64,000 bases of DNA from Candidatus Fukatsuia endosymbiont of Tuberolachnus salignus. Its GTDB lineage: Bacteria > Pseudomonadota > Gammaproteobacteria > Enterobacterales > Enterobacteriaceae. Numbering within the stretch: position 1 is the first letter of the stretch; each line of letters starts with the position of its first letter. Positions 1 through 7,843 of this stretch are shown one piece after another. The notes below the pieces were generated by a model that saw only the letters and a list, made by a program, of their open reading frames with translations, had not been told where the DNA came from and made no database searches. Where the stretch lies: NCBI RefSeq assembly GCF_964030845.1, contig NZ_OZ034983.1:868001-932000 (forward strand), given 5' to 3'. A program made the translations under genes and the position numbers.

Positions 1-402
1 TTGAACGCCAAAACAGCGCTGACCCCGCGTAGAATACCTGTGGTTTCGCGGCATATCTTTTGCGAAATCGCTTTCATCATATCACTGGCATTATCCGCAC
101 TTTCTTCGGCATAAACCTGCCAACCCACAATCTTACGGCTAAAAATATCAAGGAAAACTTAGAGGTAAAAATAAATACTGTTCTTTAATACAGCTGGGTA
201 AATAGCTGATGTCCCAACTGTACAGCTGATTGGGCGAGTTAGCACAGAGTGCCCGGGGTTTACGATTTGCTTTGGTCGGGCGTGACATTAGACCACTACA
301 TTCGTCGTAACAATTGTATGCCGGATTAAGTGAATAAAAGCGCTTTAATTTCAACATTTCTGGTATCAAGTTGTGCAACAAAATCCTTGATACAATAACC
401 AT
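1..402 (-). pseudogene. IS3-family transposase (OrfB) remnant, cut by the window edge
   Basis: Reading the minus strand from 402 gives a phrase typical of IS3-family OrfB integrase domains: NQLYSWDISYLPS, where the D is the first catalytic aspartate of the DDE core, followed by a hydrophobic strand. The open frame stops at 148. Reading continues in another frame toward position 1 with KIVGWQVYAEES and similar OrfB-like residues, so the gene is frameshifted. No complete element or inverted repeat is visible, and the rest lies outside the window. It sits 50 bp beyond the stop codon of fhuB and marks the left limit of the aerobactin locus. I see it as a dead IS copy. Confidence 0.6.
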
Positions 403-455
403 TACCTATCAGAATAGCTTCTAAATCATCTAGTTAGCGCGGTAATACTGATTCC

Positions 456-2441
456 TCATTTGTCTTGCTTGCGTAGCAGTAAGATAAAGTATGGTACTCC
501 AATCAAAGTTGCAAGCAACCCTGCAGGGATTTGGTATGGGAACATCACCATACGACCACTCCAGTCGGCAAACATCATTAGAACACCACCGATTAAAGCG
601 GCTATCGTCAGTTGTGGCATCGCACGTTTAAAGCCTAACAACCGTGCCATATGTGGAGCCATCAGGCCAACAAAACTTAGTGGACCCGTCATTAGTGTAG
701 CGGCAGCGGTCAGAGACGAAGCAATCAGCAGAATAATAATACGTGACTGTGCCAGCGCCATACCAACGGCTTTTGCCGTAACCGTACCCAACGGTAATAG
801 TACCAGCCAACGACGGCATAACGGTGTTGTTGCAATCAGGATCACTGCCAAGATTAGGGTGCGCCACGCCTGTGCCGCACTTACGTTGTAAGTCGAACCC
901 GCTAGCCAAGCCAGTAGTATCCCCGTTCGTGGATCACCGCTGGCCAATATCATCACCACCAGCGTAGTAAATACAGTGCTCACCGCAATCCCTGCCAGTA
1001 ACATACGTTGTGCAGAAAAACCGTTACGTCGTCCCGCAACGACCATGACCAACAACAACGTCAATGCCGCACCAATACTTCCTGCAGGTAAAAACCAGAC
1101 AATAGTATTCTCTGAAACCAACATCATGAGTACCAGTACACCAAGTGCAGCACCAGAACTAATCCCCAACACTTCGGGACTTGCCATCGGGTTGATGGTA
1201 AGTTTTTGGATCAGGCTACCTGCGACTCCCAGCATCATACCTGCCGCCAATGCGGCAATAACTCTCGGTAAACGCCAGGGCAACAGTTCCTGAATTTGTT
1301 TACCCTGTGCCCAAAACCAGCCGTTACTGCCACGTCCAAACAGCAACGCTACCACGAAGGTTAAAACCAATATCGCTATGCCAATTGTTATCCAGGAGAA
1401 TACATGGTTGTGCCCTTTCGCCACGTAATAGCCCTGACGTACGGTGGGTAAATTAGCATTGGTAAGCAGCTTGGGTAGAAATAATAACAGTACTGGCGCT
1501 CCGACCAAAGCGGTAGCGGAACCTGTTGGAATGTCGTGCCAAACATGAGCCAACGACTGAACGACTTGATCAGTCAGCCAAAGCAGTAGTGCCCCGATCA
1601 ATGGAGCTAGTACTATGCGTTGTGTCAAACGGCGAGCACCACAGATACGTGCCAGTAAGGGTGAAAACAAACCGATAAAACCGATCACACCGACAGCATT
1701 GACTATCTCCGAACTGATAAGTACCGCCAGTGCCAGTGCTGCCAAACGGGCACACTTAAGTCTTAACCCCAAATTTTTAGCTATGCCGTCGTCTATACCG
1801 AGCAGCGTCAGAGGACGGATCAACAATGCCGATAGGATCAGGGCCACCAGCAATAGGAAGATCAGTCCAGTCACATTGTGCCAATCATGCTGGTTCAGTG
1901 CACCACTGGCCCAGACGAACATACTTTGCAACTTTTCATGGTTGAATAATGCTATCAGCGAGTTGAGCGCACCGCAGTACAGTCCCATTACCAGACCTGC
2001 GAGGATCAGTGTGACAGGAGATATTTGTTTTCCCCAAGACAATCCTATCACCATCAGCGCAACCAGTATCGCGCCACTCAGGGCGGCGATTGACATCATC
2101 CAGCTGTCTGAGGGAACTGCCAGTAATATCGCCGCTGTAATACCCAATTTGGCACCAGCAGAAACACCAAGCGTTGCCGGTTCTGCAAGCGGATTTTTCA
2201 GAACCTGCTGAAACAAGAGTCCAGCCAGGCCGAGCCCTGCCCCAACCAGAAGAGAAACCACGCTCCGTGGCAAGATACTGTAGTGCATCACTATCTGACT
2301 GATATTGTTGATATCTGGTGCTGTCATTGCCTGCCACCACAGGGAAAATGGCAGTTGATATTGCATGTTATATAGCGTTAATGCCAGTGCGGGTAACGCC
2401 AGTAGTATGGGAAGTAGCCATATTTTGATATTTACGCTCAT
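456..2441 (-). CDS. fhuB: FhuB-type ferric hydroxamate ABC transporter permease
   Basis: This is a polytopic inner membrane permease of about 661 residues, made of two fused FecCD/BtuC-like halves of about 330 residues each. That is the organisation and length of E. coli FhuB (about 660 residues). The first half has the family phrase LLVGAGLGLAGLLFQQVLKNPLAEPATLG, given here only as the conserved NPLAEP core, and the second half repeats it as NPMASPEVLG. The ATG at 2441 is preferred over upstream in-frame starts because it overlaps the fhuD stop (ATGA) and begins MSVNIKIW followed by the first membrane segment. It would form the channel through which FhuD-delivered ferric hydroxamates, here presumably ferric aerobactin, enter the cytoplasm, driven by FhuC. 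It is the last gene of the minus-strand arm. Confidence 0.9.
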   Translation of the reverse strand: MSVNIKIWLLPILLALPALALTLYNMQYQLPFSLWWQAMTAPDINNISQIVMHYSILPRSVVSLLVGAGLGLAGLLFQQVLKNPLAEPATLGVSAGAKLGITAAILLAVPSDSWMMSIAALSGAILVALMVIGLSWGKQISPVTLILAGLVMGLYCGALNSLIALFNHEKLQSMFVWASGALNQHDWHNVTGLIFLLLVALILSALLIRPLTLLGIDDGIAKNLGLRLKCARLAALALAVLISSEIVNAVGVIGFIGLFSPLLARICGARRLTQRIVLAPLIGALLLWLTDQVVQSLAHVWHDIPTGSATALVGAPVLLLFLPKLLTNANLPTVRQGYYVAKGHNHVFSWITIGIAILVLTFVVALLFGRGSNGWFWAQGKQIQELLPWRLPRVIAALAAGMMLGVAGSLIQKLTINPMASPEVLGISSGAALGVLVLMMLVSENTIVWFLPAGSIGAALTLLLVMVVAGRRNGFSAQRMLLAGIAVSTVFTTLVVMILASGDPRTGILLAWLAGSTYNVSAAQAWRTLILAVILIATTPLCRRWLVLLPLGTVTAKAVGMALAQSRIIILLIASSLTAAATLMTGPLSFVGLMAPHMARLLGFKRAMPQLTIAALIGGVLMMFADWSGRMVMFPYQIPAGLLATLIGVPYFILLLRKQDK

Positions 2442-3352
2442 GCTTGCACGCCCGCCGCAGATTCCAACAGGTCGCAAAAACGCATCGCTGAAAGAGTAGC
2501 GCCATAAAACCAGACACCTGGTTGAATGAAAACTTTGCCTTGACGGACAAAAGGTAACGCTTGCCATAACGCTGTTTTTTGTACCTGAGTAAACAATGTG
2601 TCATTTCCATGACTAAAAAAAATTGCCTGTGCTTTAGGTACTATAGCCAATTGTTCAATACCGATAGTAGCACTACCCCAAAAATTGGTATGTCCGATCC
2701 AAGCATTTTCTAGGTCGAGATCATTCATCACTTCCTGAAACAAACTGCCCCGACCAAATACCAAGACATGGTTACTGTCCAGTAAGGTAAACAACAATAG
2801 CGGTGTATCACGCCATACTTGAATCCTCTGTTTACTTTGATTGATACGTTGCTTGTATTGCTCCAAATGTACCATAGCACGATCTTCTACACCCAGGTGA
2901 GTAGCCAGTCTGTACAGTGATTGCTTTGCCAGTTTTAGTGGTTTGCCTGACCCATCGTTGAAGGTGAAGCCCATGATTGGCGCGATACTTTTCATTTTTG
3001 TTACCGGCGGTCCAAAGCCTGTCGTATGGAGGATCAACGATGGATTGATATACTGGATAAGTTCCATATTGGGTTCCGTTCGGCTACCAACATCCAGGAC
3101 TGATACAGGTAGTTTTGGTTGCTGTACCCAACGATGGTAGTTAGCGATTTCAGTCACACCAAAAGGGATAATCCCGAGAGTAAGTAGTAATTCGATCGGT
3201 AGCCATTCCAATGCCACTATGCGATTAACATCAAAATGAGTATCAGAGGAACAGGCCGCACCCGCTGCTAGAGAGAATTGCGGTAGCGACAAAGGAAATA
3301 ATGCCAGCACTGTTAATAAACGCCGCCGCATAAGATCGGGATAATTTTTCAT
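2438..3352 (-). CDS. fhuD: FhuD-type periplasmic ferric siderophore-binding protein
   Basis: This 304-residue protein has the size and features of class III periplasmic binding proteins of the FhuD branch. The N-terminus reads MRRRLLTVLALFPL, a twin-arginine-like signal resembling that of E. coli FhuD, followed by an AxA-like cleavage region near residue 30. The mature part begins with the strand RIVALEWLPIELLLTLG typical of the first lobe. It would capture ferric aerobactin delivered by IutA and hand it to FhuB. Its stop overlaps the fhuB start by 4 nt, so the two are translationally coupled. Between it and fhuC lies an IS256 insertion, so expression from the upstream promoter may now be reduced or depend on the IS element. 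Confidence 0.88.
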   Translation of the reverse strand: MKNYPDLMRRRLLTVLALFPLSLPQFSLAAGAACSSDTHFDVNRIVALEWLPIELLLTLGIIPFGVTEIANYHRWVQQPKLPVSVLDVGSRTEPNMELIQYINPSLILHTTGFGPPVTKMKSIAPIMGFTFNDGSGKPLKLAKQSLYRLATHLGVEDRAMVHLEQYKQRINQSKQRIQVWRDTPLLLFTLLDSNHVLVFGRGSLFQEVMNDLDLENAWIGHTNFWGSATIGIEQLAIVPKAQAIFFSHGNDTLFTQVQKTALWQALPFVRQGKVFIQPGVWFYGATLSAMRFCDLLESAAGVQA

Positions 3353-3405
3353 TAATAAATAAAGCTCACTGGCGCACCACCGTTCGGATGAGGTAACGTC
3401 CCCAT

Positions 3406-4748
3406 GAGCCTGTACAAGATTCTGTGTAACTGCCGATTCCTCATAAATACACTGATAACCGTTCAGGGTATTCGATCATAAAGTGATTGAGAGCCTGACG
3501 CCAGTTTGGTATCGGCATTGTCCACTTTTCTGATGCAGATTCTATTGCCAGATAAATCACTTTTAATGCAGACCCATCATGTGCAAATATTTTGCGTTTT
3601 TTTATGGCTTTACGTATCACACTATTGAGTGATTCTATCGCATTTGTTGTATAAATCACCTTGCGAATTTCGTCGGGATAAGTAAAAAATGTGGATAGGT
3701 TATCCCAATTTCTGCGCCAAATTTGTACCAGTGTTGGGTATTTTTCACCCCAGCGTCCTTCAAAACTATCAAGCTCTTGCAAAGCATTTTCTTCTGTAGC
3801 GGAACGGTAAATGAGTTTTAGGTCGGCACAGAGTGCTTGTCGATCTTTCCAACTGACGTATTTGACCGAATTACGGACTAAATGGACAATGCAAAGCTGG
3901 ATTTTTGTCTCAGGATAGACCGTGTTGACAGCCTCAGGAAACCCGGTTAAACCATCCATACAAGCAATTAATATATCATTTAAGCCCCGATTCTTTAACT
4001 CGGTCAGAATCGATAACCAGGTCTTTGCTCCTTCCGTCTCCGCTATCCACAAGCCAAGGCATTCCTTATGTCCTTCCATATTGATGCCTAGCGCGATATA
4101 GACAGATTTATTGATAACCCGCTTATCCTGGTGAACTTTAACGACAATACAATCCAGATAAACAATCGGATACAGATTGTCCAGTGGGCGACTACGCCAG
4201 GTGGTTACTCGGTCAATTACCGCATCAGTGACTTTAGATATCAAGGTTGGCGATACCTCAGCATCATAGATTTTTTTAAAGGTTTCGGTAATTTCCCGTG
4301 TGGTCATGCCTTGAGCGTAAAACGCTAAAATGTGATCGTCAAAATGGGTCAGCCGAGTTTGCCCTTTTTCAACCATTATCGGGGAAAACTCGCCGTTACG
4401 GTCACGGGGCGTTTCTATCGCTAATTCACCGTACTGAGAGGTAATATTTTTTGCAGAATAGCCATTACGACTATTACCGCTGCCACGTCCTTCAGCCGCA
4501 TTTTTGGCATAACCTAGGTGATGTTCCATTTCAGCACCTAATGCCGCTTCTACTGTCATCTTAACGAATTCATTGAGTATCTTGTTTAGATCAGATTCAG
4601 TTTTAATGTCTTTTACCAGCGCCTGAGCTACCTGACGTAGCTGAGATTGTTGCGGGGTATCCGGTAATTTATTCTTTCTTACCATTGTCTATATCCTATT
4701 CACAAATTGTTTAAATATAGGCAATTACACAATTTTCAGGACAGGCTC
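3406..4748 (-). mobile_element. IS256-family insertion sequence with 8-bp target duplication
   Basis: The 1343-bp element is bounded by imperfect inverted repeats that both start GAGCCTGT and continue to a shared GTGTAA(C/T)TGCC. It is flanked on both sides by the same 8 bp, GTCCCCAT, at 3398-3405 and 4749-4756. An 8-bp duplication is usual for IS256. The ends and transposase look intact, so it may be recent. The insertion point is inside the last codons of fhuC. Confidence 0.93.
3441..4685 (-). CDS. IS256-family (Mutator-type) transposase
   Basis: This 414-residue transposase of the Mutator superfamily (PF00872) is complete. The DDE residues fit D in IVYLDCIVVKV, D in LIACMDGLTGF and E in TTNAIESLNSVIRK, with the C/D(2)H-like segment QLCIVHLVRNS between the second D and the E. 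Length agrees with the family (about 400 residues). It would catalyse transposition of the surrounding 1343-bp element. No frameshift is seen. Confidence 0.95.
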   Translation of the reverse strand: MVRKNKLPDTPQQSQLRQVAQALVKDIKTESDLNKILNEFVKMTVEAALGAEMEHHLGYAKNAAEGRGSGNSRNGYSAKNITSQYGELAIETPRDRNGEFSPIMVEKGQTRLTHFDDHILAFYAQGMTTREITETFKKIYDAEVSPTLISKVTDAVIDRVTTWRSRPLDNLYPIVYLDCIVVKVHQDKRVINKSVYIALGINMEGHKECLGLWIAETEGAKTWLSILTELKNRGLNDILIACMDGLTGFPEAVNTVYPETKIQLCIVHLVRNSVKYVSWKDRQALCADLKLIYRSATEENALQELDSFEGRWGEKYPTLVQIWRRNWDNLSTFFTYPDEIRKVIYTTNAIESLNSVIRKAIKKRKIFAHDGSALKVIYLAIESASEKWTMPIPNWRQALNHFMIEYPERLSVYL

Positions 4749-5503
4749 GTCCCCATCGGAATACCATAGATTTTTTCTAATACTTCAGCGGTCATTAGTT
4801 CCTCTGGCGCGCCCTGTGCGATTAGCTGTCCACTACGTAAAGCTATCAGCTGATCACAGTAGCGCGCCGCCATGTTGATATCATGCAGTACGATAATCAC
4901 AGTGATCCTCTGTTGACGACTCAGACGTTGAATCAATGACAGCACCTCAACCTGATGCATAATATCCAGCGCCGAAATTGGCTCATCCAACAGTAGGCAG
5001 CGGCTATTTTGGGCAACCGTCATTGCCAGCCACGCGCGTTGGCGCTCGCCACCGGATAGGCTATCGACTAGGCGTCCTGCCAAAGGTTTGAGGCCGACCA
5101 TTGCGATGGCTTCTTCTACATATTGATGGTCTTCACACCGAAAACGTCCTAGCGCACCGTGCCACGGATAACGCCCCAATGCTACCAATTCGCGTACGTT
5201 CATACCTTCTGCACCCGGCAGTTGCTGCGGTAAATAGGCCACTTCACGGGCAAAGGTTTTACAGTTCCACTGCGTTAGCGGCTTATTGCCTAACAGAATT
5301 TCTCCTCCGCTGGGAGAGAGATGGCGTCCAAGCATTTTCAGCAGTGTGGATTTACCCGATCCGTTGTGACCAAGCAGGCCACATACACTACCTTGAGGAA
5401 AGGTTAGGGAAACATTCTGTAGCAAAGTGCGATCGGAAATCGTAAAACTGATCTGTTGCAAAGAGAATACTATTGGGATAGACATCACGGTTTTACTCAT
5501 CAT
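4736..5503 (-). CDS. fhuC: FhuC-type ABC transporter ATPase with an IS-altered C-terminus
   Basis: This 255-residue ATPase carries all ABC motifs: Walker A GHNGSGKST near residue 45, signature LSGGERQRAWLA, Walker B CLLLDEPISALD and the H-loop in IIVLHDINMA. It would energise FhuB for ferric hydroxamate import. IS256 has inserted in its 3' end. The codons now read YGIPMGT and then SLS followed by a stop contributed by the IS inverted repeat. If the IS and one 8-bp duplicate are removed, the frame continues YGIPMGTLPHPNGGAPVSFIY and stops just ahead of the fhuD ATG, close to the usual FhuC ending. So about 15 C-terminal residues have been replaced by three. All catalytic parts remain, and it may still work. 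Confidence 0.9.
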   Translation of the reverse strand: MMSKTVMSIPIVFSLQQISFTISDRTLLQNVSLTFPQGSVCGLLGHNGSGKSTLLKMLGRHLSPSGGEILLGNKPLTQWNCKTFAREVAYLPQQLPGAEGMNVRELVALGRYPWHGALGRFRCEDHQYVEEAIAMVGLKPLAGRLVDSLSGGERQRAWLAMTVAQNSRCLLLDEPISALDIMHQVEVLSLIQRLSRQQRITVIIVLHDINMAARYCDQLIALRSGQLIAQGAPEELMTAEVLEKIYGIPMGTSLS

Positions 5504-5557
5504 AGGGTTTCCCAGAAACCTCGACCTTGAAGCCTGGGAGGAAGAGGAGTCGGGATC

Positions 5558-5578
5558 TCCCCTCTCTTTAAGAGGGGA
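5558..5578. repeat. Perfect 8-bp inverted repeat between fhuC and the reductase gene
   Basis: TCCCCTCT and AGAGGGGA are separated by 5 nt. The hairpin lies 22 bp after the stop of the siderophore-interacting protein gene on the minus strand. No run of T follows on either strand, so it is not a standard intrinsic terminator. It could attenuate read-through into fhuC or stabilise the upstream mRNA end. Confidence 0.45.
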
Positions 5579-5600
5579 ATTGTCAAATTCAGAAATAACC

Positions 5601-6485
5601 TTAAAATTTACACCAGTACGCCATGAAATTTATTGTTAATCGATCCAGTTTACACTCAGAAAGAAGGTAATGGCGTAGCATCTTAACAGTCGAACATTCC
5701 GCCGCCACCCAAGCGTAAAAATCTGTCGTGCTTTCCGCACGTTCCCACAGTAGATCACCATTCTGACTCCTTTCCGCTAGCGCCGGAGTATCTGTACACG
5801 CAGCATCAGAGATGTCTACGTGCTGACGCACAGCCTCTACTAGTAAGGTCCCATGTCGCTGTTGCTGGCTAATATCACGAGGTAACCAGTAAACCTCGGC
5901 GAACGAAAATTGTGCAACGTTAATGCAGTCTTTCGCCATTGGCACTTCGAAGAAAGCCTGCACGGGCGGCGGGTTTACCTGTAACGACAATTGCTCCAGG
6001 ATTCCCATTACAGCCGGCACTGCCGTTTCGTCAGCAATTAACAGAATTTTTTTCACCTGTGCGGACGGCATCCACTCATAACCCCCACTTTTTCCTTTAA
6101 AATCAGCATTCGGAGCTACCATTTGGATAGGATCACCTGGGTTAGCATGAGTTACCCAGGCCGAAGCAGGGCCCTTTACACCGTGTAATACGAACTCCAC
6201 GTCCACCTCACGCTGCTCGCTGCGTAAGGCCCGCAACGTATAAGTGCGCATCACCGGACGCTGTTTTTTCGGGATCACCATGTAGTTACGGTACCAGTCG
6301 TCACTGTTTTCCAACTGTCGCAGCTGTCCATCCTCGTTCCGGAACAGTAGCTTAATGCGCTGGTCAGGCGCTTCCAGCTTCATACGATCCACCTCTGGCC
6401 CAGTGAAAATACAGCGTAGCAACGAGGGAGAAATATGCTCCTTATGCTTCAGGGTAACATTAAAAATACGATAGCTTGCGGACAT
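5601..6485 (-). CDS. Siderophore-interacting protein (ViuB/YqjH-like ferric siderophore reductase)
   Basis: This 294-residue cytoplasmic flavoprotein belongs to the SIP family. The N-terminal part (about residues 15-125) is the FAD-binding barrel with the family motif MRTYTLR. The C-terminal part (about 135-290) is the NAD(P)H-binding domain with LLIADETAVPA and the terminal FYAWVAAE...FMAYW pattern. Members reduce the iron of imported ferric siderophores so that it is released. The start is 5 nt after the stop of the MFS gene, so the two are co-transcribed. Placed beside aerobactin genes and fhuCDB, it most likely frees iron from ferric aerobactin. No defects are seen. Confidence 0.9.
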   Translation of the reverse strand: MSASYRIFNVTLKHKEHISPSLLRCIFTGPEVDRMKLEAPDQRIKLLFRNEDGQLRQLENSDDWYRNYMVIPKKQRPVMRTYTLRALRSEQREVDVEFVLHGVKGPASAWVTHANPGDPIQMVAPNADFKGKSGGYEWMPSAQVKKILLIADETAVPAVMGILEQLSLQVNPPPVQAFFEVPMAKDCINVAQFSFAEVYWLPRDISQQQRHGTLLVEAVRQHVDISDAACTDTPALAERSQNGDLLWERAESTTDFYAWVAAECSTVKMLRHYLLSECKLDRLTINFMAYWCKF

Positions 6486-6490
6486 GTAAA

Positions 6491-7633
6491 TTACTCTTTA
6501 AAAGTATTGATCGTTATTTGTTGCCGACACCATAGCCAACCGCTAAAGCCGCCTAACAGGACGGCCATTACCAGTGCTGCCGCGACCAATTGCGACTCGC
6601 CATAGAGTGTTATCACCATCGGCACCATCAATGCGCTCATGCCGTATCCCAGTGTATGGCTGGTTGCGATCATCCCAGCTCCTTTGCCGGTGGATAATTT
6701 ATCGTTCAGCATGAGCTGGTAACCCGGTGTTGCCATTGCCGCGCCAAACGACGTCAGTGCACACCCTGCATAAAAAATCACCAGTGGTGAGGTACACATC
6801 AGCGCCAGGCCAGCAATCATGAGCACTGTGGCAATCAGCAATAACTGTGCCGGGCTAAAGCACTGTGGGCGCACCACTAGGAACTGGGCCAGCAAGGTAC
6901 AACTGGCCGCCACGCTGAGTAGCAGCGCCACATGATGACTGACGGTAGTGGCAGAATCACGAAACAGCAGCATCAGATGTGGCGCTAGACCCAGTTGCAT
7001 TAGGCTGACCGTTGCCGCCAGCAGCAGCGCACACATAAGGTAAGGTAGGACCTCCCATGTTAGACGGTTTTGTTGGTGTGGTACTGGAGGCAACGGCAGA
7101 TCATTCTGCTGGCAGCAGATCACCCACAGCGCAATCAAGGGGGCAACGGCCATCAACCACAGAGGTGCCATTGGATGAAGAGCTAACGCAAGTGCGGCAC
7201 ACAGTGGGCCAAGCAAACGACCACAACTCAAGCCAGAGCTGATGGTTGCCAGAGCCGTCATGCGTTGTTCATAACCTGCTCTCTGCAGCGCCCAGATCTG
7301 ACTAGCGGGCACCATGCCTGACACCGTCAGCCCATAAAGAATCCGTGCGATAATTAGGCCGCCCAAGCCGGTCATTTCCCTCAACCAACCTGCCGACAGC
7401 CCCCATACTGACAGTGCCAGTAAAGCAAAACTCAGCAAATAACCGACCAGCGCCATTACCACCACAAATTTACATCCGCGAATTTCTGACTGACTGCCCC
7501 AATAAGGAGAGCTAATCAAAAACAACATTGAGCCGAGTGTTAACAGCCCAGCCCAGACAGAAAGGGGAAACTGTGTCATACTGACCAGCATCGGCAATGC
7601 CACCAGTAAACCGTTTTGCCCAATGCCCAGCAA
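6491..7633 (-). CDS. MFS transporter, probable siderophore exporter, with uncertain start
   Basis: This hydrophobic protein of at least 380 residues has about 11-12 membrane segments, with the MFS fold inferred from the alternating helices and the loop ARILYGLTVSGMVPASQ. MFS proteins beside aerobactin operons are thought to export the siderophore. The only open start with a usual codon is TTG at 7633, which would cut the first membrane helix. The frame stays open upstream through NWPLAFCAGLL to an ISVSPKSK segment at 7714. Conserved-looking protein therefore continues beyond any ATG or GTG, and an ATA stands where a start would be expected (7712-7714). Either the start codon has mutated or a rare start is used. 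It is the first gene of the minus-strand arm. Confidence 0.75.
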   Translation of the reverse strand: MLGIGQNGLLVALPMLVSMTQFPLSVWAGLLTLGSMLFLISSPYWGSQSEIRGCKFVVVMALVGYLLSFALLALSVWGLSAGWLREMTGLGGLIIARILYGLTVSGMVPASQIWALQRAGYEQRMTALATISSGLSCGRLLGPLCAALALALHPMAPLWLMAVAPLIALWVICCQQNDLPLPPVPHQQNRLTWEVLPYLMCALLLAATVSLMQLGLAPHLMLLFRDSATTVSHHVALLLSVAASCTLLAQFLVVRPQCFSPAQLLLIATVLMIAGLALMCTSPLVIFYAGCALTSFGAAMATPGYQLMLNDKLSTGKGAGMIATSHTLGYGMSALMVPMVITLYGESQLVAAALVMAVLLGGFSGWLWCRQQITINTFKE

Positions 7634-7789
7634 CCCGGCACAAAACGCCAGCGGCCAATTACCAGCAGACGCATTTCTGACAGTGACGTGTTTCGATTTA
7701 GGAGATACGCTTATAAAAAAATCAAAATAATTATTAAGAAAATAAGTACCTTACAAGTAGGCACGAACAAAAATAATTATAATCCAATT

Positions 7790-7808
7790 GATAATAATTA
7801 CTATTAAT
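7790..7808. promoter_or_regulatory. Fur-box-like operator between the divergent arms
   Basis: GATAATAATTACTATTAAT matches 13 of 19 positions of the classic Fur consensus (GATAATGATAATCATTATC). It sits in a very AT-rich divergent region, 36 bp before the iucA start. Position and context suggest iron repression of both the biosynthetic arm and the transport arm. Only one clear box was seen, although nearby ATTATTATT runs may hold overlapping sites. Confidence 0.65.
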
Positions 7809-7843
7809 ATTACTATTATTATTATTTAAAGTGACTAGGTATC

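Noticed and set aside
460..2211. Plus-strand frames opposite fhuB
   Set aside because: They have no recognisable motifs and lie entirely opposite a full-length FhuB gene.
5558..5578. Intrinsic terminator for the reductase gene
   Set aside because: The stem is good but no T-run follows on the relevant strand, so it was listed only as an inverted repeat.
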